Assembly: GCA_004294135.1 (NCBI GenBank)
Contig: RDZY01000012.1
Coordinates: forward strand, 37,267 to 101,266
Direction of reading: 5' to 3'
Length of the DNA stretch: 64,000 nt
DNA from: Sphingobacteriia bacterium
GTDB taxonomy: Bacteria > Bacteroidota > Bacteroidia > Chitinophagales > Chitinophagaceae
Below, piece after piece: positions 25,336 through 35,605 of this stretch; position 1 is the stretch's first letter, and each line of letters starts with the position of its first letter. Both the position numbers and the translations under genes were made by a program. The notes beneath the pieces were generated by a model. The model searched no databases. It was given only the letters and a program-made list of their open reading frames with translations, and had not been told where the DNA came from.

Positions 25336-26001
25336 CTACTGTTTTCCGCCTACTACAATAACAATTTCCCCTTTCACTGTTTTTAATTTAAAATAAGTGG
25401 CTAGTTCTTGTAATGTTCCCTGCTTATTTTCTTCAAACATTTTGGTCAGTTCCCTACTCACAGAACTAGGTCTGCCCCCCCCAAAATAAATAGCCAATTC
25501 TTCCAGTGTTTTTACCAGTCGCATCGGACTCTCATAAAATACCATCGTTCTTTCTTCTTCGGCCAATTTTTTCAATAGGGTTTGTCTACCTTTTTTAGGT
25601 GGCAGAAAGCCTTCAAATACAAAGCGATTGGTGGGAATACCACTGTTTACGAGTGCAGGTACAAATGCTACTGCACCGGGTAAACATATTATTTTAATGG
25701 ATCGTTGTAAACAAGTACGAACCAATAAAAATGCTGGATCAGAAATACCAGGTGTTCCTGCATCGGTAATCAGTGCCATTGTTTTACCAGCACTTAATTG
25801 ATCAGCAATATGATCTACTATTTTATGTTCATTGTGTTGATGATAGGGCGATAGTGGCTTTTCTATTTCATAATGCTTGAGCAACTTAGAAGAAGTTCTG
25901 GTGTCTTCGCATAAAATTACGTCTACTGATTTTAGCACTTCAATAGCTCGGAGCGTAATATCTTTAAGATTACCAATTGGTGTAGGAACTAGGTAAAGCA
26001 A
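25336..26001 (-). CDS. rsmI: 16S rRNA (cytidine1402-2'-O)-methyltransferase
   Basis: A 221-residue member of the tetrapyrrole-methylase fold that methylates the ribose of C1402 in 16S rRNA. Diagnostic segments are LYLVPTPIGNLKDITLRA at the start, LCEDTRTSSKLLKHY near residue 30, and ITDAGTPGISDP near residue 79. It is a few residues shorter than the E. coli enzyme, lacking the extended C-terminal tail. It begins one base after the purS stop and so is in the purS operon, though the two functions are unrelated. Confidence 0.93.
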   Translation of the reverse strand: MLYLVPTPIGNLKDITLRAIEVLKSVDVILCEDTRTSSKLLKHYEIEKPLSPYHQHNEHKIVDHIADQLSAGKTMALITDAGTPGISDPAFLLVRTCLQRSIKIICLPGAVAFVPALVNSGIPTNRFVFEGFLPPKKGRQTLLKKLAEEERTMVFYESPMRLVKTLEELAIYFGGGRPSSVSRELTKMFEENKQGTLQELATYFKLKTVKGEIVIVVGGKQ

Positions 26002-26002
26002 A

Positions 26003-26251
26003 TTAATCGATTATAGCAATCTCAAAAAATTCCATCACTTGGTTGGCGAGCAATTGTTTACTCGCATTTTCTGCAATGGCTTTTGCCTCTTCCGCGCTGG
26101 CAGCTTCTATAGAAAGTGTGATATGCTTTCCAACTCTTACGTCTTCAATTGCATGAATACCCAAATTACCCAATCCACCCAACACGGCTTTTCCCTGCGG
26201 ATCTAATAAATTTTTTAAAGGCATTACATTAATGGCGACTGTGTACTTCAT
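26003..26251 (-). CDS. purS: Phosphoribosylformylglycinamidine synthase, PurS subunit
   Basis: An 82-residue protein matching the small PurS subunit in length and pattern (VNVMPLKNLLDPQGKAV-like start, then GIHAIEDVRVGKHI). PurS bridges PurL and PurQ in the three-part enzyme that makes formylglycinamidine ribonucleotide in purine synthesis. The partners purL and purQ are not in the window. It lies between pssA and rsmI with gaps of about 30 and 1 bases, implying co-transcription with unrelated genes. Confidence 0.88.
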   Translation of the reverse strand: MKYTVAINVMPLKNLLDPQGKAVLGGLGNLGIHAIEDVRVGKHITLSIEAASAEEAKAIAENASKQLLANQVMEFFEIAIID

Positions 26252-26281
26252 ATTTTTTTATTTATAATTGCTATAAGCCAA

Positions 26282-27055
26282 TTATGACTGTTGTGTTTGC
26301 TTGTGAAAAAGCAAAGATAGAATTACATAAGTAAAAAAGCCGACTGAAATTGACAGCCAGCCAAATATTAGGGCAATCACAACAGAAACAGTTAAAATAA
26401 TGAGAAAAGGGATGGCTTTTTTTAAGTTCAGTCCATTAAATTTCAATGCCAGCATAGGCAGCGAAGAGATCATACCATAACAAAAAACTAATATTAAAGC
26501 ATACCAACACCATTTATTCATTAATAAATTCACCACCCACTCATCCTTAGCATACCAATATGCCAAGGGTAAGGAAGCAATAAAAATACCAACAGCGGGT
26601 ATTGGAATTCCTTTAAATCCAAATTGTTGAGATTTATCTAGGTTGAAGCGAGCCAGCCTATAAGCGCCCGCGCAAGGAATAAGCAATGCAGGTAATAACC
26701 AGAGCGTGCTAATATCTAAACCACCTGCTTCTTGAGAGAAGCAAAACCTTAAAAATTGCAAGATAATAAAGCCAGGTGCAACTCCAAAACTTACCAAGTC
26801 GGCCAGTGAATCTAATTGTTTACCCAATTCAGAAGGCAGTTTCATCCATCTTGCTACAAAACCATCTAAAAAGTCGACTGCTGCTGCGGCAAAAATACAC
26901 CAACTAGCCAATACCATTTTTTCTGGCAATACCACTAGGTTATCCCCTTCTACACTAACGGTTAAACTAAGTCCCGGTTGTAAAATAAATAGCACTGCTA
27001 AACAGCCTAAAAACAGGTTTAAGAGGGTAAATAAATTAGGTATATGTTTTTTCAT
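26282..27055 (-). CDS. pssA: CDP-diacylglycerol-serine O-phosphatidyltransferase
   Basis: A 257-residue integral membrane enzyme that makes phosphatidylserine, the precursor of phosphatidylethanolamine. The CDP-alcohol phosphotransferase motif is complete: Asp64-Gly65, Ala68-Arg69, Gly78, Asp82 and Asp86. About seven helices are visible, and the N-terminus (HIPNLFTLLNLFLGCLA) is typical. It sits between the aminopeptidase P gene and purS with short gaps. The serine acceptor is inferred from overall similarity to the type II PssA enzymes. Confidence 0.9.
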   Translation of the reverse strand: MKKHIPNLFTLLNLFLGCLAVLFILQPGLSLTVSVEGDNLVVLPEKMVLASWCIFAAAAVDFLDGFVARWMKLPSELGKQLDSLADLVSFGVAPGFIILQFLRFCFSQEAGGLDISTLWLLPALLIPCAGAYRLARFNLDKSQQFGFKGIPIPAVGIFIASLPLAYWYAKDEWVVNLLMNKWCWYALILVFCYGMISSLPMLALKFNGLNLKKAIPFLIILTVSVVIALIFGWLSISVGFFTYVILSLLFHKQTQQS

Positions 27056-27082
27056 TGTATTATTTTATGATTTCTCCAGACT

Positions 27083-28375
27083 CTACCGTCTCTTCATCAA
27101 AGATTCAATTTCTTCGACTGTAATTGGAATATTTTTCATTAAATCTATATTGCCATTCTTGGTAATCCAAATATTATTTTCTATTCGGATACCCATTTTT
27201 TCTTCCTCAATATAAATTCCAGGTTCAACGGTGAGCAGCATACCCGCACGAATGGGTTCATTTCGGGTTCCAAGGTCGTGTACATCAATGCCCAAATGAT
27301 GTGAAATACCGTGGTATAAGTATTTGCGATAAGCGGGATTATCGTTGTCCCCATTTTTAATATCTGATTTATTCAGCAGCCCAATTTTCAGAAATTGTTG
27401 GTTGGCTTCGGCTCCTACTTTATCGGTATAATCAACAATAGAAATACCAGGTTTTAAAATAGATTTCGCATAATTGTGCAGATGAAGGCAAGCATTGTAA
27501 ACTGCTTTTTGTCGCTTGGTAAATTTACCATTAACGGGAATTGTTCTGGTTAAATCAGCACAGTATCCACCATACTCTGCTCCAAAATCCATCAGAATTA
27601 AATCTCCATCTTCACAAACTGCATTATTAGCAATATAATGAAGGGTACGAGCATTATCACCACTGGCAATAATACTTGCGTAAGCGGGGCCCGTAGCGCG
27701 ATTACTTAGAAAGCTATACCATATTTCTGCTTCAATTTCGAATTCATTTACACCGGGTTTTATGAATTGCAATAGGCGTTTGAAACTAATATCGGTAATA
27801 TCAATAGCTTGTTGAACAACAGTAATTTCTTCTTTTGTTTTAATGGATCTTAAGTCCTTCATTATTTTTGCTGCACGCTGAAATGAATGCAAGGGATAAC
27901 TGGATTTCATTTCATCTATAAACCTGTATTCTCGGGTTCTTACAGCAGATGCTTTTCTATCATTCTCATTACTATTTAAATAAATATGATCGGCAAGGTG
28001 AATCCATCCTTGCAAGAGTGCGTCAACACTATCCAACCAGATGATGGTAGGAATATCAGAAATGGATTTGGCCTCGGCAGCGCGCAATCGTTTACCATCC
28101 CATTTTTCTTTCAAAGTATTGGGTCTAACCAATACCAATACTTCGCGATATTTAGGGTCGGGGCAATCGGGGAATAATACCACCATTGAATCTTCTTGTA
28201 CAATACCACTCAACCAAAACAAATCACTATTCTGCTTAAAGCTATGCAACGCATCCCCATTGCTAGGCCACTCATCATTGCTCACAAAAATGGCTATACT
28301 ATTGGGTAACATTTTCTGAACAAATCTTTTTCTGTTCTGGGTGAATATGGCAGGATCTAGTGGCAAGTATTTCAT
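27083..28375 (-). CDS. pepP: Aminopeptidase P (Xaa-Pro aminopeptidase)
   Basis: A 430-residue M24B metallopeptidase that removes N-terminal residues preceding proline. An N-terminal creatinase-like domain (about 1-170) is followed by the pita-bread catalytic domain. The five metal ligands are visible: Asp263, Asp274, His359 (in HGISHHLGIDVHD), Glu384 (VEPGIYIEE) and Glu399 (GIRIENN). Length matches the E. coli enzyme. About 270 bases lie upstream before the PorP-like gene end, with no recognised structure. It may lead the pepP-pssA-purS-rsmI transcription unit. Confidence 0.92.
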   Translation of the reverse strand: MKYLPLDPAIFTQNRKRFVQKMLPNSIAIFVSNDEWPSNGDALHSFKQNSDLFWLSGIVQEDSMVVLFPDCPDPKYREVLVLVRPNTLKEKWDGKRLRAAEAKSISDIPTIIWLDSVDALLQGWIHLADHIYLNSNENDRKASAVRTREYRFIDEMKSSYPLHSFQRAAKIMKDLRSIKTKEEITVVQQAIDITDISFKRLLQFIKPGVNEFEIEAEIWYSFLSNRATGPAYASIIASGDNARTLHYIANNAVCEDGDLILMDFGAEYGGYCADLTRTIPVNGKFTKRQKAVYNACLHLHNYAKSILKPGISIVDYTDKVGAEANQQFLKIGLLNKSDIKNGDNDNPAYRKYLYHGISHHLGIDVHDLGTRNEPIRAGMLLTVEPGIYIEEEKMGIRIENNIWITKNGNIDLMKNIPITVEEIESLMKRR

Positions 28376-28645
28376 GTGTTAATTTTTATTGTTTTTATAA
28401 GCTTAGTTATCCCGCCATTCCGTTTATTAATGTTTCTACAAAGTCAATAATACGTTTAAAAATTCTGTTTTAGAAAATTGTTCTTTTCTTGAATTGACTA
28501 AAGCAGCTTTATTCTGTTTTTCTGATATTTGTTTCTGGATGGCTTAATATTTTAATTCCCCAAGGTACAATTTACAATTGTGTTAGGATATTGAAAAATG
28601 ATTCAAATGATTTTACTATAAATGCAATGGCAAATATGCCGTATA

Positions 28646-29671
28646 CTAAAACCGAACGGTAGGGCATTTAACCGACTTGCCAGCAGAAGATGGAAAAATA
28701 CCATATTTAACAATGGATAATTCATAAGCTCCACGAGTACCCAATGGGTTACTGAGTTTTGAAATGGTGGCATCGTAGTTCACCGTTATTTTAAGGTCGT
28801 TTATTTGATATCCCATGATTGGAATTACCGCTTCTGTATTTCTTACATACAAACCTATAATCATTTGCTGCATTCCATCCCCACTTAAATTTCTATTGGC
28901 ATTAAAGCCCATTACCAATTCTTTTTTATTAATAACTTGACTATAATAAATATTGGGATTTACAATCCAAAGGTCCTGTAATTTAATACTGGCATTGGCA
29001 AAAAAAGTATACCTAAGATTTAAACGATCATCTGATATTCCGACTCTAAAAAAACTCTCATTTGGTCTTGTTAAATGCATGACAGAAATACCCGCATTAA
29101 AATAAGCATTCTCCGAAGCAAAATAAGCATAGTTTAAACCCATTTGTAAATCGAGATAGCCAACTTGACTAAAAGCAAATGGCTCATTGGATGGAATAAC
29201 TACATCAAAAAATTTACCATTCCACTGATTGTCAAAACTAAATTTTGAAATATCTACTCTTTTAGCAGTGTACCCCACACCAAAACCAGCACTCAATAAA
29301 CTTTTATATCCCAACATTTGATGATAAGCAACAGATACCGTTGCAGTGGTTCTAGATAAGCTACCGCGCCCAGCTTCGTCTTTTAACAAAGACCCTCCAA
29401 TACCCATCCATCCGTTTTCAAAACGATTGGCAAACAGTTTGGTATCACCCCAAACACTCATGGTTTTATAAGGCGTTGAATTAGCCGCCCACCACTGGTT
29501 TCTATAGTTGCCCCCTACCCTATAATCATAGTCGGGGTTAAAGCCAGTATTTGCAGGATTCACCACCAATGGCGCATTAAAATACTGTGAAAAATTAAGA
29601 TCCTGTGCCAATATAGTCTTGCCACAAAATAATAAACTTAATAAAAAAATATAATTATTTTTTTTATACAT
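28646..29671 (-). CDS. PorP/SprF-family outer membrane beta-barrel
   Basis: A 341-residue protein with a signal peptide (1-22) and many short alternating strands. It opens with the family's DLNFSQYFNAPLVVNPANTG pattern, with the later GNYRNQWW and GYTAKRVD blocks. PorP/SprF proteins anchor the C-terminal domain of type B T9SS cargo at the cell surface. It begins three bases after the end of a large gene encoding exactly such a cargo, so the two form a matched pair. The paralogue relationship to the core PorP cannot be decided here. Confidence 0.9.
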   Translation of the reverse strand: MYKKNNYIFLLSLLFCGKTILAQDLNFSQYFNAPLVVNPANTGFNPDYDYRVGGNYRNQWWAANSTPYKTMSVWGDTKLFANRFENGWMGIGGSLLKDEAGRGSLSRTTATVSVAYHQMLGYKSLLSAGFGVGYTAKRVDISKFSFDNQWNGKFFDVVIPSNEPFAFSQVGYLDLQMGLNYAYFASENAYFNAGISVMHLTRPNESFFRVGISDDRLNLRYTFFANASIKLQDLWIVNPNIYYSQVINKKELVMGFNANRNLSGDGMQQMIIGLYVRNTEAVIPIMGYQINDLKITVNYDATISKLSNPLGTRGAYELSIVKYGIFPSSAGKSVKCPTVRF

Positions 29672-29674
29672 AAT

Positions 29675-32600
29675 CTATCGCAATAAAGTAATATCTCCTG
29701 TTTGTGTTTGCCTTTCTTTACTAGAAAATTCAATTTCTAATGTGTAATTGTACACTTCTTGTGGCTGTAATTTACCATTAAATTTCCCGTCCCATCCTTC
29801 AAATTGATCGGTACCAATATATACTACAGACCCCCACCTATTGTAAATTTTCCAAGTCATTTTAGCAATACCAAATCCCCTCACATAAATCCGATCGTTT
29901 ACGCCATCCCCATTGGGTGAAAATGCATTGGGCACATTGAATAAAGGGTCTACAACCGCTTCTATATCTTCACATTTTTTTGCAATACAGCCCGCAGCAT
30001 TAGAAGCAAAAAGGCAGACTGAATACTTGGCTGTTGCTGGAAAAATATATCGAATTACAGTATCTTTTTTATTGGTAATAAACGATTTTCCATCCCCCAT
30101 ATTCCATTGGTACTGTGTTGCGCCAATAGATAAATTAGTGAATTGAAAAAACTGATTTGGCTGTGTTGATCCCCTTGGAGTATAGTCAAATGAAGCAGAT
30201 GGAATGGGACTCACCGTTACAGGAACAACAATGCTTTTTGACTTATTTACATCACAAGTATTGGGATCCGTTACCGTTAGTTTTGCCTGATACGTTATTG
30301 CACTAGGATAAGTAAATTCAGGATTGGCTTTTGTATCAGTAGCAGAACCATCTCCAAAAAAATCCCAGACAAAACTAGCACCCCCATTTCCGGTATACGT
30401 GAATTTAGTCGGTGAACCCAAACAAGCGGTAGTAGCAGTAAATTTTGGATCGAGGGCAGCAGATATTCGAATGGTGTGCTCAATAAAATCATCCTCATTA
30501 CAAAACCTTTTGTCTTTCAATGTAAGCCGAACTATATATGATCCATCTGCTTTATACTGATAACGAACCGAGCGACCATCCGTTATTATTTTAGGAGAGC
30601 CATCCCCAAAATCCCATTCAAAAGAATTGGCTGCAAAGGTTTCGCCCTGAGGTGGCACCGACAAATTGGTGAATTCATAAATACGATCTTTACATGGTTG
30701 CACTACCACATAATTAAAAGCCAAATTCTGTACCGCATTGTTTTTTACTATAATGGTGATAAAGGAAGTTTCGCTCCCATTACAGGTAGTTAAATCTTCA
30801 GATTTTAACCGAACCCTATAATTACCTACTGCATTAAAAGTATGACTCACTTTTGGAACCGTAGTAATTACTTCTGGAGAGCCGTCACCAAAATCCCAAT
30901 AGAATTTTTTACCGCGACTATCTTCTGTTACCGTGTCTTCAAAATTCACAGTTAATGGAACACAACCTGAAGAATCATTGGCTATCCCATTAATAGCAGA
31001 CCGCACACCAGAGGCAACACCTGCTTTATTAAAATCAAATCGTACAGAAAACATATTACAAGCTGTGTTACCACGCAAAGGCGACCAAGCACCTGGTGTA
31101 CCAATAATTTGACCGCTAATACCGGGACTTTCTCTGTTTGCACAGGAGCAAAGGGTTTGGTAAATAGCCCCATTCGGATCGAATCGGCTGGTACCTCCAT
31201 CCACATGATCTGGGAAGCCGCCTGTCTGTCCAAAATAACTACCATATAACAAGTCAGTCCCATTTTTTTCCAACACAATAAAATAAAAATCACCTTCATC
31301 AGTATTACGCTGGTAACTATCACTTGATTGAGGCAATCCTGTTAAAGGGTCAAAGTCGTAGCCCCTAAAATTAAATCGGGTTCCACCCCAGCCAGAAACA
31401 TAAAGTCGTTCACACCGATCCACTAGAAAAGCGGTAATAGAAAGACTTGGTCGCGTTGCATTGGCTCTTCCGTTACCAAAATTGGTAAAGAAGATAAACC
31501 CAGAAAGATCAGGATTCAGCTTGGCAATAAAATGCTTACCAGCAACCTGATCGGGAAATTTGGTATTGAATGGTGAATTTATTACAGGAAAAGTTCCAGT
31601 AGTAGTGCCAGTGATATAAGGAAAACCCAGTTTATCAAATTGAATCCCGAAAATTATATCTTCTCCTGTACTGGCAATATAAGTGGTTCTATTTATAGCT
31701 GATCCATCACTTTTAATGCTCATGACAAACCCATCTAAAGAATTTTTCGCACCCAATTTTGTAGGAAAAACAACCCCAGCTCCTGTTCCACTTAAATTAT
31801 CACTACCTGTAACTCCCGCCACAAAAATATTTCCATCTGTAGGATTTACACTCAATACAAACGGCGCATCGTCTCCATTACCGCCCAAGAAAGAACTAAA
31901 TATAATATTATCGAGTGCTGGATTCACTTTAATAAGTACACCATCTTGCTTAAAACCAGTAGTGAAACTTCCATGAGTCTTCTGAAATGCATTTGCAGTA
32001 GTGGGAAATTTTTCTGACTGGGTAACAGATGCTAATAAAATATTTTCATTCCCATCTAATATCACTTCACTTCTTGCATCATCCCCATAATTTCGTCTGG
32101 TAGAACTCATTCCACCCACACTTTCATAGTTGGGTGCAATATTTACGCCATCATTTTCTTTACCACCAATAATAATAGAAGATATAATACCCCCGTTACT
32201 ATTTAATTTAGTGAGTACAATATCATATTGCCCCCTTCCATCAGTGGCTAAAAATGTTTTTAAATTACCCGCAGTAGGGTAATCCGCGGAATTGGTTCTG
32301 CCCGCAATAATAAGGTTGCCCATCCTGTCTGTAACCATACTATGTGGCTGTTCATTGGTAGCTCCGCCAATATAAGTAGCGTAAATTCTAGCACCTGTAT
32401 TACTGAATTTCATTACACATATATCTGATGGTGCATCACCAGATCCACCTTTATAAGTAGACCCATTGGTAACCGGAAATCCTCCGCCAAAAACTACACC
32501 CCCTGAATACAAATTACCCGCACCATCATAAGTTGCAGTGAATCCCCAGTTGTCTGGTCTACTGCCAGAATAACTTGCAAATGCGGGACTAGGATCAATT

Positions 32601-33373
32601 ACTAAAGTACCCGTATGATCATATTTTTCATTCAGTTTAAACGAAACAAAATTTCCCTTTACTGAATAACTACAAGCAATTTCTTTTCTATCGGTTTTAC
32701 CCAATACATAAGTAGAGGGGATGGTTTCTTTGTTAACCGCGACAGAAGTTTTAATCTGCAAAGTATTTTGCTTAACCTTTAATCCTTCAATTCCATCAAA
32801 GTATAAAATCACTCTTGATGGATCTCCCCCAGGATGAACAATGATATCGTATTTGAGTGCTGCATTGTTGGTATAAAATCGAATATCAATATTCGGATAC
32901 ATATTTTTATAGGTAACCGCTTGGTAGATTTTACAATCAGATATCCACTTATTGGGATCGTTCCCAAAGAAATAATTATTCGAACTGGTGAGTACTTTAT
33001 CTGGAACTATTTGAGGATTGGGATTGGCATTTAAAAATTTTACTTCATAAGTATGAGAACGAACCCCTTTTTCTTCAGTTTCTGCTATTGGGGTGGCATT
33101 TTCTCTAGTGATTATAGATTTGCCTTTGTTTGATTCATTTACCACCATTGAATGGTCGTGCGCCCCCCCTGTAACCCTTTGAAAATCTTCTGGATGGTAT
33201 TGCAATACACGATAGCTATTGGCTTGGAGTACCAATGCCCCTCCAGGAATTTCAGTCTTAAATTTAATAGCAGCATCCCACTGACCCTTGTTCTCTATAA
33301 AATCTAGGTAGCCTTGAGAATAGAGCGACAATCCAAAAACCACAAACAGCAATATCAATCCCGTCCTTTTCAT
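29675..33373 (-). CDS. Large T9SS type B cargo protein with PKD domains
   Basis: A 1232-residue secreted protein. After a signal peptide (1-20) comes an N-terminal domain (about 22-255) opening FIENKGQWDAAIKF, which I recognise as DUF7948. A long beta-propeller-like region follows with SBBP-type repeats (about 265-770; for example YIGGATNEQPHSMV). Then four PKD domains with WDFGDGSP-type cores lie at about 790-1130, and the end is a gliding-motility type (CHU_C) sorting domain with NVPNAFSPNGDGVNDR near residue 1145. That domain directs secretion by T9SS. The PorP-like gene lies three bases downstream. The role at the surface, adhesive or structural, is inference. Confidence 0.9.
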   Translation of the reverse strand: MKRTGLILLFVVFGLSLYSQGYLDFIENKGQWDAAIKFKTEIPGGALVLQANSYRVLQYHPEDFQRVTGGAHDHSMVVNESNKGKSIITRENATPIAETEEKGVRSHTYEVKFLNANPNPQIVPDKVLTSSNNYFFGNDPNKWISDCKIYQAVTYKNMYPNIDIRFYTNNAALKYDIIVHPGGDPSRVILYFDGIEGLKVKQNTLQIKTSVAVNKETIPSTYVLGKTDRKEIACSYSVKGNFVSFKLNEKYDHTGTLVIDPSPAFASYSGSRPDNWGFTATYDGAGNLYSGGVVFGGGFPVTNGSTYKGGSGDAPSDICVMKFSNTGARIYATYIGGATNEQPHSMVTDRMGNLIIAGRTNSADYPTAGNLKTFLATDGRGQYDIVLTKLNSNGGIISSIIIGGKENDGVNIAPNYESVGGMSSTRRNYGDDARSEVILDGNENILLASVTQSEKFPTTANAFQKTHGSFTTGFKQDGVLIKVNPALDNIIFSSFLGGNGDDAPFVLSVNPTDGNIFVAGVTGSDNLSGTGAGVVFPTKLGAKNSLDGFVMSIKSDGSAINRTTYIASTGEDIIFGIQFDKLGFPYITGTTTGTFPVINSPFNTKFPDQVAGKHFIAKLNPDLSGFIFFTNFGNGRANATRPSLSITAFLVDRCERLYVSGWGGTRFNFRGYDFDPLTGLPQSSDSYQRNTDEGDFYFIVLEKNGTDLLYGSYFGQTGGFPDHVDGGTSRFDPNGAIYQTLCSCANRESPGISGQIIGTPGAWSPLRGNTACNMFSVRFDFNKAGVASGVRSAINGIANDSSGCVPLTVNFEDTVTEDSRGKKFYWDFGDGSPEVITTVPKVSHTFNAVGNYRVRLKSEDLTTCNGSETSFITIIVKNNAVQNLAFNYVVVQPCKDRIYEFTNLSVPPQGETFAANSFEWDFGDGSPKIITDGRSVRYQYKADGSYIVRLTLKDKRFCNEDDFIEHTIRISAALDPKFTATTACLGSPTKFTYTGNGGASFVWDFFGDGSATDTKANPEFTYPSAITYQAKLTVTDPNTCDVNKSKSIVVPVTVSPIPSASFDYTPRGSTQPNQFFQFTNLSIGATQYQWNMGDGKSFITNKKDTVIRYIFPATAKYSVCLFASNAAGCIAKKCEDIEAVVDPLFNVPNAFSPNGDGVNDRIYVRGFGIAKMTWKIYNRWGSVVYIGTDQFEGWDGKFNGKLQPQEVYNYTLEIEFSSKERQTQTGDITLLR

Positions 33374-33392
33374 GTGCTACTATTGAATATTT

Positions 33393-35525
33393 TTATGAAA
33401 TTTTACCCCAACCATATGCTACTTTCTGTGATTGTAAAAACTGCTTTAGCGTTGCATTGGATGAATTATTCAAGTACAAATCTTGTTCCACAATTTCTTC
33501 CGCTTTTTGCTTGGCCAATTCCAGTAATGCTTTATCATTAACGATGCTAGCGATCTTAAAGTTCAGTGCCCCACTCTGTCTGGTTCCCTCAATATCGCCT
33601 GGCCCCCGCATTTCAAGGTCTTTTTCGGCAATTTTGAACCCATCATTGGTAGCGCACATTATATTGATACGTTCTTTGGCTTCTTTGCTTGCTTTACTTC
33701 CCGTTAATAAAATGCAAAAACTTTTTTCCGTACCCCTCCCCACCCTTCCACGAAGCTGGTGCAACTGTGATAACCCAAATTTTTCTGCGCTTTCTATCAC
33801 CATTACAGAGGCATTGGGTATATTCACCCCTACCTCAATTACAGTTGTACTTACCATAATATTGGTATCTCCACTTACAAATCTTGCCATATTGGCTTTC
33901 TTTTGATCTGCTGGCTGCCTACCATGTAACATACTTATTTTATATGCTGGTTCAGGAAAAAAACTTTTCACTTGTTCATATCCTTGCATCAAATCTTCAT
34001 AACTCAATTTTTCACTTTCCTCTATCAACGGGTAAACAAAATAAGCCTGCCGTCCACTGGCAATTTCCTCCTTTACAAAACCCATCACACTAGCCCTTGC
34101 CATTTCATTTCTTTGAACAGTGGTAATGGGGGTTCTACCGGGAGGCAACTCATCCATAATACTGTATTCAAGATCACCATAGGCCGTCATCGCAAGCGTT
34201 CTAGGAATAGGCGTTGCAGTCATCACCAACACATGGGGTGGTATGGTAGCTTTGACCCACAAACGCGCCCGCTGCGCCACCCCAAATCGGTGTTGCTCAT
34301 CTACAATCACCAGTCCCAAATTTTTAAACTGTACTTTATCTTCTATTACTGCATGAGTACCTACCACAAAATGAATGGTATCTTCCAGTAACCCCTTCAA
34401 AATTCGCCTTCGTTCTGCCACTTTAGTACTACCAGTAAGGAGCGCTATTTCAATGGGCATTTGTTGTAGCAATGCAGTCAAGCTATAATAATGTTGTTGT
34501 GCTAGTATTTCTGTTGGTGCCATTAAGCAACTCTGAAAATTATTATCTGCTGCAAGCAATATACTCAATAGTGCAACGATGGTTTTTCCACTCCCTACGT
34601 CTCCTTGTAATAAGCGATTCATTTGTCGCCCACGCGCGGTATCTGTCCTTATTTCTTTCAACACCCTTTTTTGTGCACCCGTTAATTTAAAAGGTAAATA
34701 TTGATTGTAAAAATCATTGAAGTAGCTGCCTACTTTTTCAAATACTACACCCTTGCTTATATTGTTTCTTTGTAAGCGCACCAACTGTAACCTAATTTGT
34801 GCAATAAAAAATTCTTCGAATTTTAATCGCTCCACCGCTTTTTTATACACTGCTTCCGTGGCAGGAAAATGAACCCCTTTTACCGCTTCAAAACGGGATA
34901 ACAATTTCAATTCACTCACCAAATCTGCTGGAATATTTTCCGTTAAATTCTGAGGTGTTAATATTTCTAATAGTGTAAAAGTGAATTTAGCCAATTGTCG
35001 CCCATTCAATCCCCTTGCTTTTAGTTTTTCTGTAGAAGGGTACACGGGTTCTAAAAAAGCTTTTGTACCCGCTTTTTGTGGAGCATAAGGTTCTATTTCA
35101 GGATGTACCATTTGGGCTTTCCCATTAAAATAACCTGTCTTTCCAAAAATCAGGTAATCAGATCCGATATACAAGCTTTTCTGCACCCAGTTTATCCCTT
35201 GAAACCAAGTCAACTCCAGCGTTCCGCTTGAATCTTTCAGTATAGCTACTAATCTTTTAGCCCTATTTTCGCCCAATACTTCAAACTGTACCAGTCTACC
35301 TGCCACCTGAATATAGTCGGTCTGAAAATTAATTTCATGGATGAGATTCAATTTTGTTTTATCGATATGCCGGATGGGGTAATGTTCGAGTAAATCACCA
35401 AACGTAAAAATCTGGAGTTCTTTTTTCAACAAATCAGCCCTTAAAGGACCAACTCCTTTAAGGTATTCGATGGGTGATGCCAGTATATTTTGCGCGACTG
35501 AAATAGAATAGTAATTAGGTTTCAA
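33393..35525 (-). CDS. recG: ATP-dependent DNA helicase RecG
   Basis: A helicase of about 710 residues that remodels stalled forks and branched DNA. The N-terminal wedge region (PIEYLKGVGPLRADLL) is followed by an OB fold and the helicase core: Walker A GDVGSGKT (about 308-315), the DEQH box (LVIVDEQHRFG), MTATPIPRT, and the C-terminal QLRGRVGRG. No ATG exists near the start. The frame extends to a TTG at 35570, but I chose the TTG at 35525, which follows a promoter-like GAAATTTG and fits the usual length; the start is uncertain. It diverges from trpS. Confidence 0.9.
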   Translation of the reverse strand: MKPNYYSISVAQNILASPIEYLKGVGPLRADLLKKELQIFTFGDLLEHYPIRHIDKTKLNLIHEINFQTDYIQVAGRLVQFEVLGENRAKRLVAILKDSSGTLELTWFQGINWVQKSLYIGSDYLIFGKTGYFNGKAQMVHPEIEPYAPQKAGTKAFLEPVYPSTEKLKARGLNGRQLAKFTFTLLEILTPQNLTENIPADLVSELKLLSRFEAVKGVHFPATEAVYKKAVERLKFEEFFIAQIRLQLVRLQRNNISKGVVFEKVGSYFNDFYNQYLPFKLTGAQKRVLKEIRTDTARGRQMNRLLQGDVGSGKTIVALLSILLAADNNFQSCLMAPTEILAQQHYYSLTALLQQMPIEIALLTGSTKVAERRRILKGLLEDTIHFVVGTHAVIEDKVQFKNLGLVIVDEQHRFGVAQRARLWVKATIPPHVLVMTATPIPRTLAMTAYGDLEYSIMDELPPGRTPITTVQRNEMARASVMGFVKEEIASGRQAYFVYPLIEESEKLSYEDLMQGYEQVKSFFPEPAYKISMLHGRQPADQKKANMARFVSGDTNIMVSTTVIEVGVNIPNASVMVIESAEKFGLSQLHQLRGRVGRGTEKSFCILLTGSKASKEAKERINIMCATNDGFKIAEKDLEMRGPGDIEGTRQSGALNFKIASIVNDKALLELAKQKAEEIVEQDLYLNNSSNATLKQFLQSQKVAYGWGKIS

Positions 35526-35593
35526 AAGCAAATTTCCGATTTCTTTTGATGCCAACCATAAAAAAACCAATAAGCATTACCAATCACTAATAT

Positions 35594-35601
35594 TATCTTC
35601 G
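35594..35601 (+). promoter_or_regulatory. Near-consensus -7 box of trpS
   Basis: TATCTTCG, one mismatch from TAnnTTTG, ends four bases (CCCC) before the trpS ATG, the same spacing as at tgt and rlmI. Confidence 0.4.
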
Positions 35602-35605
35602 CCCC

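Noticed and set aside
28376..28645. Possible non-coding RNA in the 270-base gap before the aminopeptidase P gene
   Set aside because: Only short weak stems (for example ACAATT-GTA-AATTGT) and no exact promoter box are seen; nothing supports an RNA gene.
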